18,750 nucleotides of DNA from RGIG4708 sp045538875 (GCA_045538875.1 JAZQEG010000006.1:1-18750); one strand, 5' to 3'. Shown: positions 1-6,117, numbered from the stretch's first letter. The notes: generated by a model not told the origin, from the letters alone. Translations and numbers: made by a program.

Positions 1-100
1 ATTTGACCACATGTATTTTGTTTTTTAAGTTGCCGTAAAGTGGCGGTGTTAAAAGGTTTGTGGGCGTTCGGCTTAATACTAATGAATTGAATAGTACCGT

Positions 101-140
101 GTCCCGAACGAAGCGCGCTACCAAACTGCGCTACATCCCG
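101..140 (-). pseudogene. 5' half of tRNA-Pro(CGG), cut at the anticodon loop
   Basis: Read on the minus strand from 140, the sequence is a normal tRNA-Pro 5' half: acceptor strand CGGGATG, D arm with GCGC stems, anticodon stem CTTCG and loop TTCGGGA (anticodon CGG). The 3' anticodon stem should be CGAAG. Instead only one C follows and the sequence becomes unrelated (CACGGTAC...). No variable loop, T arm or 3' acceptor is seen in the remaining 100 bases up to the window edge. The break point, right after the anticodon loop, is where several tyrosine integrases cut tRNA genes. It may be an integration scar or the edge of an inserted element outside the window. A group I intron cannot be excluded because the window ends. 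Confidence 0.75.
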
Positions 141-215
141 AAATTTTAATAACAGAGGTATTATAACACATAATTTTAAAGAAATAAAGTATTTTTTAAA
201 ATTTTTTAATTTTAG

Positions 216-254
216 CAAAAAGCTTTGCAATCATATGGGTTGCAAAGCTTTTTG
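216..254. terminator. Bidirectional terminator-like hairpin
   Basis: A perfect 15-bp inverted repeat (216-230 and 240-254, arms CAAAAAGCTTTGCAA / TTGCAAAGCTTTTTG) encloses a 9-base loop. The A- and T-rich outer ends suit termination in both directions. It lies just past the minus-strand tRNA-like segment and would end the transcript from the promoter at 609-637. Confidence 0.75.
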
Positions 255-263
255 TATACTTAG

Positions 264-353
264 TGTGACAGGATTCGAACTGACATCTGAAATTTTAAAA
301 CTTTTCAAAATGTCGGTTTTGACGGGCATCAGCCCGCCTGCAACCTGTTACAC
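264..353 (-). other. Degenerate tRNA-like segment
   Basis: On the minus strand the 3' end carries GTTCGAATCC, typical of a tRNA T loop, followed by TGTCACACT. The 5' end AGTGTAACAGG pairs with CCTGTCACACT over 11 bases with one mismatch, so the ends can close like an acceptor stem. The T stem has mismatches, the middle (GGGC TGAT GCCC hairpin, then an AT-rich stretch) does not fold into standard D and anticodon arms, and no anticodon can be assigned. The stop codon of the TetR remnant (348-350) falls inside it. It is followed by a strong hairpin. Probably a tRNA remnant or chimera; a functional structured RNA is possible but not shown. Confidence 0.35.
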
Positions 354-610
354 TGAAATCTTAACAAAAATTTTGAGCACTTGGTCTATATTGTGAAATC
401 TGTTGTAAAATACTCTGCTTGTGGTACCAAGCTCAGCAAGTATCTTACGAACGGTGATGGTATGAGCTCCGTGTTTTTGGCAAGCTTTTCGGCAATGTCA
501 ACTATTGAGTCGGATATGCTGTCAAAAATCAGCTTTATATCTTTTTTTACATCCAATATACCTTGCGACTTATTATCACTCTTCCATAAGTCTGGCACAC
601 TTTGTGCCAT
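348..610 (-). pseudogene. TetR-family regulator remnant, frameshifted and truncated
   Basis: Two minus-strand frames together spell the N-terminal DNA-binding domain of a TetR-type repressor. The first frame (from about 610, or a TTG at 556) gives helix-1-like sequence ending DIAEKLAKN. After a one-base frame change in the GCCAAAAACAC run it continues HGAHTITVRKILAELG, then TTSRVFYNRFHNIDQVL, a textbook TetR helix-turn-helix, and stops at 348-350. Nothing of the ligand-binding domain (normally another 120 or so residues) follows; the reading frame runs into tRNA-like sequence. The consensus promoter at 609-637 overlaps the ATG at 610, so if it was ever translated the start was probably downstream, for example the TTG at 556 with AAGG before it. 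It is divergent from the SodC-like gene, which it may once have controlled. The TetR call is fairly safe from the motif; the pseudogene status follows from the frame change and missing C-terminus. Confidence 0.65.
594..608. promoter_or_regulatory. Operator-like palindrome at the start of the minus transcript
   Basis: GGCACA-CTT-TGTGCC is a perfect 6-bp inverted repeat sitting directly downstream of the minus-strand -10 box, where a bound repressor would block initiation. An autoregulatory site for the TetR-type gene is an inference. Confidence 0.35.
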
Positions 611-637
611 TATATCACTACATTCATAATTTGTCAA
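609..637 (-). promoter_or_regulatory. Consensus sigma-A promoter, minus strand
   Basis: On the minus strand TTGACA (637-632) and TATAAT (614-609) are separated by exactly 17 bases, a perfect match to both consensus boxes. Transcription would start near 602 and run through the TetR remnant and the tRNA-like segment to the hairpin at 216-254, an RNA of roughly 390 bases. Confidence 0.8.
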
Positions 638-663
638 TTAATTATGTGCTTTTTTACGCCCGA

Positions 664-698
664 TTGACAAAATTTGTCAATATGTTGTTTTAACATAT
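664..698. promoter_or_regulatory. Two adjacent operator-like palindromes upstream of sodC
   Basis: TTGACAAAATTTGTCAA (664-680) is a perfect 17-bp palindrome. It is followed by ATATGTT-GTTTT-AACATAT (680-698), a 7-bp inverted repeat. A third half site TTTGTCAA lies at 630-637 over the minus -35 box. The second palindrome overlaps the probable sodC -35. The placement between divergent promoters suits a repressor site, possibly for the now broken TetR-type protein. Confidence 0.5.
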
Positions 699-713
699 GT
701 CCGTGTTTATCAT
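685..713 (+). promoter_or_regulatory. Probable sodC promoter
   Basis: TTGTTT (685-690), a 17-base spacer and TATCAT (708-713) form a reasonable sigma-A promoter 36 bases before the sodC start codon. An alternative TTGACA at 664-669 has no good -10 at normal spacing. Confidence 0.4.
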
Positions 714-749
714 AACTTGTTAATGAAAACATTATGAAAGGTGTTGTTT

Positions 750-1232
750 ATGAGTAATTTAAATTTATTAAAAATACTAGGTCGCAAACCAAACGCAATT
801 GCAGTTATATCAGGTAGCCTCGATTATGCTACAATCAAAGGAATTACCCACTTTTATCAGACAAAATCAGGTGTTTTTGTTTTAACAAGCATATCGGGGT
901 TACCAGGCAGCAACGACATATGCTCACAGCCGATATTTGCATTTCATATTCATGAGGGCAGCTCCTGCAGTGGAAACAAAGATGATTATTTTGCAAATGC
1001 AATGACACACTATAATCCCCATAACTGCCCTCATCCATACCACGCAGGTGATATGCCCCCTCTTTTTGGAGCAGACGGCAATGCATTTTCGGCATTTTTT
1101 ACAAATCGTTTTAGAGTTAAAGAAATTATTGGAAAAACCGTTATTATACACTCACTACCCGACGATTTTACGACACAGCCATCAGGTAATGCAGGGCAAA
1201 AAATTGCATGTGGAATAATTAAAATTATGTAA
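750..1232 (+). CDS. Cu/Zn-type superoxide dismutase family protein (SodC-like)
   Basis: A 160-residue protein of the Cu/Zn superoxide dismutase fold, which dismutates superoxide to H2O2 and O2. Metal ligand motifs are present in order: FHIHEG (His66, His68), HYNP (His87), HPYHAGD (His95, His98, Asp101) and a late VIIHS (His134). Cys73 and Cys154 match the usual intramolecular disulfide. The family motif GNAGxRxACG appears as GNAGQKIACG, so the position of the substrate-guiding arginine is lysine (Lys151). There is no signal peptide, so it is probably cytoplasmic, unlike most bacterial SodC. The ATG at 750 was chosen because AAAGG ends 8 bases before it; an in-frame GTG at 741 would overlap that site. 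It heads the redox block and lies divergent from the TetR remnant. The family call is firm; activity is not proven. Confidence 0.88.
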   Translation: MSNLNLLKILGRKPNAIAVISGSLDYATIKGITHFYQTKSGVFVLTSISGLPGSNDICSQPIFAFHIHEGSSCSGNKDDYFANAMTHYNPHNCPHPYHAGDMPPLFGADGNAFSAFFTNRFRVKEIIGKTVIIHSLPDDFTTQPSGNAGQKIACGIIKIM

Positions 1233-1266
1233 TTTTTGTAATATCAAGAAATATTGAAACTAAATA

Positions 1267-1295
1267 TTGCTTAGCGGTCAAATTTGTGGTAATAT
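1267..1295 (+). promoter_or_regulatory. Promoter of the rubredoxin gene
   Basis: TTGCTT (1267-1272), a 17-base spacer and TAATAT (1290-1295) lie 35 bases before the rubredoxin start. The downstream flavodiiron gene probably shares it. Confidence 0.5.
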
Positions 1296-1304
1296 ATATT
1301 ATAA
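1290..1304. promoter_or_regulatory. PerR-like box over the rubredoxin -10 region
   Basis: TAATATATATTATAA agrees with the published Bacillus PerR consensus TTATAATNATTATAA at 11 of 14 defined positions, with a perfect right half site. In Clostridium acetobutylicum, PerR represses rubredoxin and flavodiiron genes, so the gene context fits. The site is AT-rich, so chance resemblance is possible. Confidence 0.4.
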
Positions 1305-1329
1305 GATATCCCGAAAGGAGGATTGCTGT

Positions 1330-1485
1330 ATGAAATATGTTTGTGACGTATGCGGCTATGTATACGACGAAACTGTTGGCGACCCCGACAATGGAATAGC
1401 ACCCGGTACAAAATGGGAAGATGTTTCTGAAGATTGGGTTTGCCCGCTTTGCGGCGTTGGCAAAGACGACTTTTCGCAAGAATAA
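1330..1485 (+). CDS. rd: Rubredoxin
   Basis: A 51-residue rubredoxin, a one-iron electron carrier in the cytoplasm. Cys5-x2-Cys8 and Cys38-x2-Cys41 are the four iron ligands, with the typical YVYD near the first pair and the WVCPLCGVGKDDF end. The length is standard. AAAGGAGG lies just upstream of the ATG at 1330; a longer in-frame reading from 1267 would run through the promoter and is rejected. It sits directly before an FprA flavodiiron gene. Rubredoxin is the usual electron donor to such enzymes, so the pair probably forms a reductive O2/NO scavenging chain. Control by PerR is suggested by the box at 1290-1304. Confidence 0.95.
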   Translation: MKYVCDVCGYVYDETVGDPDNGIAPGTKWEDVSEDWVCPLCGVGKDDFSQE

Positions 1486-1495
1486 GATTTTTTAC

Positions 1496-1526
1496 GGTAA
1501 AGAGCAGGCACAACCTGCTCCTTACC
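1496..1526 (+). other. Intercistronic hairpin between rubredoxin and the flavodiiron gene
   Basis: GGTAAAGAGCAGG (1496-1508) and CCTGCTCCTTACC (1514-1526) pair over 13 bases with one mismatch around a 5-base loop. No T run follows, so it is more likely an RNA processing or stability element, or a partial attenuator, than a full terminator. Confidence 0.5.
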
Positions 1527-1554
1527 AAATAAGCGTTACGGAGATAAAATAATT

Positions 1555-2709
1555 ATGAAAATTACCGAAAATATTTTTTACATTGGTGTTAATGATTACA
1601 ATATAGATTTATTTGAAGGTCAGTATAAAGTTGAAAAAGGTATGGCATATAATTCTTATGTCATATGCGACGAAAAAATTGCTATACTTGACACAGTGGA
1701 CAAGGCTTGCGGCGATAAGTGGTTTGATAATATAGTAAATACAATCGGCGACAATCAGCCCGACTACCTTGTGGTGCACCATATGGAGCCTGACCACTCG
1801 GCTAATATAGACAAGTTTATGAACAAATATACATCTGCAAAAATTGTTGCAAGCAGCAAAGCTTTTGTTATGATGAAGCAGTTTTTTGGCACAGATTATG
1901 CAGACAGACAAGTTGTTGTTGGCGAAGGTGACACATTAAGCCTCGGAAATCATCAATTAACCTTTGTTACTGCGCCTATGGTGCACTGGCCTGAGGTTGT
2001 GCTCAGCTATGAGAGCTATTCAAAAACACTGTTTTCGGCAGATGCGTTTGGCAAATTTGGCACTACAGATGCAAATGAGGAATGGGATTGTGAAGCTCGC
2101 CGTTATTACTTTGGCATTGTAGGTAAATACGGTACACAGGTTCAGGCATTGCTCAAAAAGGCAGCAAATCTTGACATTGCAACAATTTGTCCTCTTCACG
2201 GGCCTGTACTTAACAAAAATCTTTCTCACTACATCAATTTGTATAACATATGGTCATCTTACGAGGCAGAAAGCAAAGGCGTTATGATCGCATACACATC
2301 TGTTTACGGCAATACCGAAAAAGCTGTTAAGCTCCTTGAGCAACAACTCAAAATGAAAGGCTGCCCTAAGGTTGCTGTTGCAAATCTTGCAAGAGATGAT
2401 ATGGCAGAAGCTGTTGAGGATGCCTTTAGATATGACAAACTTGTTTTGGCAACAACCACATACAACGGCGGAATATTTCCGTTTATGCTTGAATTTGTTA
2501 ACCATCTTACCGAAAGAAATTATCAAAACAGAACCATTGCTATTATTGAAAATGGTTCTTGGGCACCTGTTGCAGCAAAAACAATAAAAACAATGCTTGA
2601 AAAGCAAAAAAACCTTAACTATACACAGTCAACCGTTTGCATAAAATCAGCAGTATCAGGCGAAAACATACAACAAATAACAAACCTTGCAGATGAGCTT
2701 TGCAAGTAA
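1555..2709 (+). CDS. fprA: FprA-family A-type flavoprotein (flavodiiron O2/NO reductase)
   Basis: A 384-residue two-domain flavodiiron protein, the standard length. Residues 1 to about 240 are a metallo-beta-lactamase fold with a diiron site: His76-x-Glu78-x-Asp80-His81 (HHMEPDH), His144 (MVHWPE), Asp163 (SADAF) and His215 (CPLHGP). Residues from about 243 are a flavodoxin domain, with the phosphate-binding loop YTSVYGNTEKA (248-258) for FMN. It reduces O2 to water or NO to N2O using electrons from rubredoxin, whose gene lies just upstream. It has no fused rubredoxin domain, which agrees with a separate donor. A GGAG site precedes the ATG at 1555, and translation begins 69 bases after rubredoxin ends, across a hairpin. 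Whether O2 or NO is the main substrate cannot be read from the sequence. Confidence 0.94.
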   Translation: MKITENIFYIGVNDYNIDLFEGQYKVEKGMAYNSYVICDEKIAILDTVDKACGDKWFDNIVNTIGDNQPDYLVVHHMEPDHSANIDKFMNKYTSAKIVASSKAFVMMKQFFGTDYADRQVVVGEGDTLSLGNHQLTFVTAPMVHWPEVVLSYESYSKTLFSADAFGKFGTTDANEEWDCEARRYYFGIVGKYGTQVQALLKKAANLDIATICPLHGPVLNKNLSHYINLYNIWSSYEAESKGVMIAYTSVYGNTEKAVKLLEQQLKMKGCPKVAVANLARDDMAEAVEDAFRYDKLVLATTTYNGGIFPFMLEFVNHLTERNYQNRTIAIIENGSWAPVAAKTIKTMLEKQKNLNYTQSTVCIKSAVSGENIQQITNLADELCK

Positions 2710-2764
2710 CATAATAAATTTTACAAAAACACAAATAATAACAAAAAACAAAGGAGGCAAAATT

Positions 2765-3070
2765 ATGTCAGCAATAGAAATTAACAAGGACAACTTTAAT
2801 GTTGAAGTATTGCAAAGTGACAAGCCAGTACTAATTGACTTTTGGGCAAGCTGGTGTGGACCTTGCAAAATGGTATCACCCATTATAGACGAAATAGCGC
2901 ACGAACATCCCGAAATCAAAGTTGGTAAGATTAATGTTGACATCGAATCTGAGCTTGCATCCCAATTTAAAGTTATGAGCATACCTTCCCTTTTTGTAAT
3001 CAAAGACGGAAAAATTGTAAACCAGTCGGTTGGAGCAAAATCAAAAAACCAAATATTGGATATGATTTAA
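2765..3070 (+). CDS. trxA: Thioredoxin
   Basis: A 101-residue thioredoxin, a cytoplasmic dithiol carrier that reduces disulfides in ribonucleotide reductase, peroxidases and other proteins. The active site is Trp30-Cys31-Gly-Pro-Cys34 (WASWCGPCK) and the cis-proline is Pro74 (MSIPS). The C-terminus is a few residues shorter than in E. coli thioredoxin, but the fold appears complete. The ATG at 2765 follows AAAGGAGG at a good distance; the longer in-frame extension to 2687 would overlap the flavodiiron gene and is rejected. Thioredoxin reductase lies 73 bases downstream, so the two form a functional pair. Confidence 0.95.
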   Translation: MSAIEINKDNFNVEVLQSDKPVLIDFWASWCGPCKMVSPIIDEIAHEHPEIKVGKINVDIESELASQFKVMSIPSLFVIKDGKIVNQSVGAKSKNQILDMI

Positions 3071-3074
3071 TTTA

Positions 3075-3111
3075 AATTCAGCCGTATTTTGCTTGGTACG
3101 GCTGAATTTTT
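3075..3111 (+). terminator. Hairpin between trxA and trxB
   Basis: AATTCAGCCGTA (3075-3086) and TACGGCTGAATT (3097-3108) form a perfect 12-bp stem with a 10-base loop, followed by only three further T. It may attenuate rather than fully stop transcription into trxB. Confidence 0.6.
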
Positions 3112-3143
3112 AAGTAAATACAAAGTACAGGGGGTAAAATTGT

Positions 3144-4058
3144 ATGGACCACATATATGATGTTGTTATTATAGGCGGAGGGCCAGCAGGATACACAAGT
3201 GCACTATACTGTGCCAGAGCAGGATTTAACACCCTTATAGCAGAAAAATTTTCTGCAGGCGGACAAATGACTGAAACATCGCAAATAGACAACTATCCTG
3301 GCTTTGATGAAGGAGTTGACGGGTTTACTCTGGGATATAAAATGCAGAGCGGTGCAGAACGTTTTGGTGCAAACACACTACAGGCAGAAGTTTTGGCGGT
3401 AAGCCTTGAAGACAAAATCAAAATTATACAAACATCGGAGGGAACCATAAAAAGCAAAACAGTTGTTATTGCAACTGGTGCCCGTCACAAACACCTCGGC
3501 ATTAAAAATGAAGAGCAATTAATCGGAAAAGGTCTGGGCTATTGTGCAACCTGCGACGGAATGTTTTTTAAGGGTAAAACAGTGGTTGTAGTGGGTGGTG
3601 GCAACTCTGCTGCTTCAGATGCCCTGTACCTTAGCAAAATATGTAAAAAGGTTATTTTGGTGCATAGACGTGACACTTTAAGAGCTACCAAAATATATCA
3701 CGAGCCCCTCAAAGGCGCCGATAATGTTGAATTTTTATGGAGCAGCGTTGTGTGTGAATTTGTTTTTGATGACATTGTAAAAGGAATAAAAATCAAAAAT
3801 ATTAAGACAGATGAACTCCGCCAAATAAATTGTGACGGAATATTTATAAGCATTGGCAGAACTCCCGAAACAAATCTTTTTAAAAATCAGGTTGATACAG
3901 ATGCATTTGGATATATAAAAGCTGATGAAACAACAAAAACAAACCTGCCAGGTGTATTTGCTGTGGGTGATGTCCGCACAAAACCACTGCGTCAGATTGT
4001 TACTGCTGTGGCTGACGGAGCAACAGCTTCGCACTATATAGAACAATATCTTGCATAG
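3144..4058 (+). CDS. trxB: Thioredoxin-disulfide reductase
   Basis: A 304-residue low-molecular-weight thioredoxin reductase, a flavoenzyme that passes electrons from NAD(P)H to thioredoxin. In order: FAD-binding GGGPAGYTSA (11-20), the redox pair Cys134-Ala-Thr-Cys137 followed by Asp138, the nucleotide-binding GGGNSAASDA (151-160), HRRDTLRA (about 174-181), which fits NADPH binding, and the FAD motif GVFAVGDVR near the end. The length is typical. GGGGG about 9 bases before the ATG at 3144 is the probable ribosome binding site. It follows trxA and completes the thioredoxin system. I see no promoter of its own with confidence, so read-through of the 3075-3111 hairpin is likely. Confidence 0.95.
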   Translation: MDHIYDVVIIGGGPAGYTSALYCARAGFNTLIAEKFSAGGQMTETSQIDNYPGFDEGVDGFTLGYKMQSGAERFGANTLQAEVLAVSLEDKIKIIQTSEGTIKSKTVVIATGARHKHLGIKNEEQLIGKGLGYCATCDGMFFKGKTVVVVGGGNSAASDALYLSKICKKVILVHRRDTLRATKIYHEPLKGADNVEFLWSSVVCEFVFDDIVKGIKIKNIKTDELRQINCDGIFISIGRTPETNLFKNQVDTDAFGYIKADETTKTNLPGVFAVGDVRTKPLRQIVTAVADGATASHYIEQYLA

Positions 4059-4205
4059 CCGAAAACAATTTTTTGGCAATTTAAGTATATCATATCTAAA
4101 ATACAAGGTTACTGAAAATATTTTAAATTAAAACTTATTTAATAATACAAATCTTTCAAGTTAAAAAAATTTTATATGCTCAAATAATAGTTCACATTAC
4201 TATTT

Positions 4206-4239
4206 TGGACCTATCTGCCAAACAGATGGTCCATTTTTT
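4206..4239 (+). terminator. Terminator of trxB, overlapping the end of the convergent gene
   Basis: TGGACC-T-ATCTG (4206-4217) pairs with CAGATGGTCCA (4223-4233) with one bulged base, followed by six T (4234-4239). It covers the last codons of the convergent DUF3006-type gene. The minus strand is also followed by T-rich sequence, so it may serve both genes. Confidence 0.7.
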
Positions 4240-4411
4240 GTTGTATTTCATTTTTTCTGTTTTGTGTATCATTGTCACTGCAAACAATTTCTATTATGCT
4301 GCCTTCTTTTGCCCCCTCAGGCAAAAGCATAATCGGCAAATTTGCCAATGTATCATCTTCAAGTGCTACCACAGCATATCTACTTTCTATTCTGTCTACC
4401 GTTACCTTCAT
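4211..4411 (-). CDS. DUF3006-type small protein
   Basis: A 66-residue acidic protein of the DUF3006 type: MKVTVDRIE at the start, a central ALEDD, LPEGAKEGSIIEI in the middle and a charged helical end. The family occurs widely in Firmicutes, often beside metallo-beta-lactamase/ComEC-type genes; here it stands alone. It looks like a short beta-barrel with no membrane segment or signal peptide, and its function is unknown. GGGAGGTG lies 7-8 bases before the ATG. A promoter with an unusual palindrome between its boxes lies upstream (4451-4480), so it is probably regulated separately from the serine dehydratase gene that precedes it on the same strand. Confidence 0.8.
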   Translation of the reverse strand: MKVTVDRIESRYAVVALEDDTLANLPIMLLPEGAKEGSIIEIVCSDNDTQNRKNEIQQKMDHLFGR

Positions 4412-4450
4412 ATAATCACCTCCCCAGTCATTGCATTTTTAATTGTAATA

Positions 4451-4480
4451 ATTATACACTTTTGTGTACACAAAAGTCAA
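4451..4480 (-). promoter_or_regulatory. Promoter with a 20-bp palindrome in its spacer
   Basis: On the minus strand TTGACT (4480-4475) and TATAAT (4456-4451) are 18 bases apart. ACTTTTGTGTACACAAAAGT (4458-4477) is a perfect 20-bp palindrome that lies almost entirely in the spacer, the classic position for a repressor site. It does not match the common Rex, Fur, CcpA or LexA consensus sequences as I know them. Confidence 0.7.
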
Positions 4481-4509
4481 TTTAATAATAAGCAATTTTA
4501 GTTTTAAAA

Positions 4510-5943
4510 TTAATCAAAATCTATTTTTGCAAGTCCTCCTTCAGAGGTTTCCTTATATGCAGTGTGCATATCAATTCCTGTTTGCTTCATAATTTGTACA
4601 ACTCTGTCAAAAGATATTTTGCGTGTGTTATACAAAAAGCTTGCTAAGTTAACTGCGTTAATTGCTCTCATTGCCGCAACTGCATTACGCTCAATACAAG
4701 GTATTTGCACAAGGCCTGCTATAGGGTCGCAGGTAAGCCCCAGGTGATGTTCAATTGCAATTTCTGCAGAGTATTCTATTTTGTCAATATCGAGTTCAAA
4801 AAGCTCAGCAAGGCCTGCCGCAGCCATTGCACATGCACTGCCAACCTCAGCCTGACAGCCGCATTCAGCTCCCGAAATAGAAGCATTTGTTTTAATTATA
4901 TTCCCTATTAATCCCGCAGTCATTAGTGCTTTAATTATTTTTTCATCACTAAATTTGTTATTTTGCTGATGATAATACAAAACTGCAGGCACTATTCCTG
5001 CCGCCCCGCATGTGGGGGCTGTAACAATTGTTTCACCTGAGGCATTTTGCTCACTTACTGCAAAAGCATACGAACATACAATTCTGTTTTCTTTTGTTTG
5101 TTCGGTTTCATCAACACTCTCACTTGAGTACAATGATTTTGCTTTTTTTACAACTTTAAGTCCTCCTGGGAGTACTCCTTCATCACTTAATCCATTTAAT
5201 ATAGATTTTTTCATTTGATCCCACACAGCTTCCATATAATCAAAAAAATCATTGTTTTCATTTTCAACTACATATTCCCATAGCCTAATACAATTTAGTT
5301 TGCAATAACTTGCTATTTCACAAAAGTTGCTAAGTTTGTAAATTTTGTGAGGTTTTAATCTGTTATAGTTTTCAAACTCTATGCTTCCTCCTCCTACGCT
5401 GAAAACCCTAACCGAATCAATTTTTTTACCCAATTTGTATGCAACAAGCTTCATTGTGTTTGGATGTGGTATGTTTGTATTAAAAAAATCAAATTCCACA
5501 CTGCACTTAAACGGCATAAATGTTTTTTTTATTATCACATCTGTTCCGTGCCCTTTACCTGTTTTTGCAAGCGATCCATAAAGAATCACCTTAAATTGAT
5601 CTGCATTTGTATTATTTGACTTAAAAATCATACACGCTTTTTCGGGGCCTATTGTATGTGAGCTTGATGGACCTCTTCCGATTTTGTAAAGCTCAGTAAG
5701 TGATTCCATTCCACATTTATCAACTATTTCGCAACGATTTTGTTCTTTGCTCAAAAAATAATCTATTGGCACATTAAATATTTTGCTCAAAAACACAATG
5801 TTTTGCTGCGATGGTTTTGACGCACCTGTTTCCCACTTAGACACAGTACTGTCGCTTAATCCAAGATATTTTGCCAGCTTTTTTTGGGTAATTTTATTTT
5901 TTGATCTTAATTTGATTAATTTTTCACCATTAAATGCACACAT
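4510..5943 (-). CDS. XRE helix-turn-helix fused to one-chain L-serine dehydratase
   Basis: A 477-residue fusion. Residues about 7-65 are an XRE/Cro-type DNA-binding domain (KITQKKLAKYLGLSDSTVSKWE, then a NVPIDYFL end as in SinR/Cro-type regulators). Residues about 80-230 are the serine dehydratase beta domain (GPSSSHTIGPEKA; GSLAKTGKGHGTD), and the rest is the alpha domain (APTCGAAGIVPA; ECGCQAEVGSA; TCDPIAG; IPCIERNA). The enzyme deaminates L-serine to pyruvate and ammonia using a [4Fe-4S] cluster. Cys363, Cys405 and Cys416 have the same spacing (42 and 11) as the three ligands of the Legionella enzyme. The fourth ligand there, a cysteine near the C-terminus, is absent: this protein ends GGLAKIDFD. 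AGAGGT 8 bases before the ATG fixes the start, so the helix-turn-helix is translated in frame. A serine- or cluster-sensing regulator is an inference. Confidence 0.9.
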   Translation of the reverse strand: MCAFNGEKLIKLRSKNKITQKKLAKYLGLSDSTVSKWETGASKPSQQNIVFLSKIFNVPIDYFLSKEQNRCEIVDKCGMESLTELYKIGRGPSSSHTIGPEKACMIFKSNNTNADQFKVILYGSLAKTGKGHGTDVIIKKTFMPFKCSVEFDFFNTNIPHPNTMKLVAYKLGKKIDSVRVFSVGGGSIEFENYNRLKPHKIYKLSNFCEIASYCKLNCIRLWEYVVENENNDFFDYMEAVWDQMKKSILNGLSDEGVLPGGLKVVKKAKSLYSSESVDETEQTKENRIVCSYAFAVSEQNASGETIVTAPTCGAAGIVPAVLYYHQQNNKFSDEKIIKALMTAGLIGNIIKTNASISGAECGCQAEVGSACAMAAAGLAELFELDIDKIEYSAEIAIEHHLGLTCDPIAGLVQIPCIERNAVAAMRAINAVNLASFLYNTRKISFDRVVQIMKQTGIDMHTAYKETSEGGLAKIDFD

Positions 5944-6069
5944 TTTTTATACCTCTCATATCTCACACAAATGCCAGCATATCAAAATTTTATAAAAATT
6001 AATACTAGTAAGAGTTTCATTCCACAACTAATATTTTTTACATAAAATAATAAGATTATTTGTAAAATA

Positions 6070-6098
6070 TTGACGAATTAAAATATTTTTGTTATTAT
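6070..6098 (+). promoter_or_regulatory. Promoter of the lipid gene cluster
   Basis: TTGACG (6070-6075), a 17-base spacer and TATTAT (6093-6098) lie 20 bases before the start codon of the diacylglycerol-kinase family gene. The divergent serine dehydratase start is 127 bases away. Confidence 0.65.
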
Positions 6099-6117
6099 AT
6101 ATTTTAAGGGTGATGTT

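Noticed and set aside
470..490. Programmed -1 frameshifting in the TetR remnant
   Set aside because: The run is C-AAA-AAC in frame, which lacks the X XXY YYZ slippery pattern, and the protein is truncated anyway, so a plain indel is more likely.
381..693. Plus-strand frames opposite the TetR remnant
   Set aside because: No ribosome binding site and no recognisable protein pattern; the minus-strand TetR motif explains the coding character.
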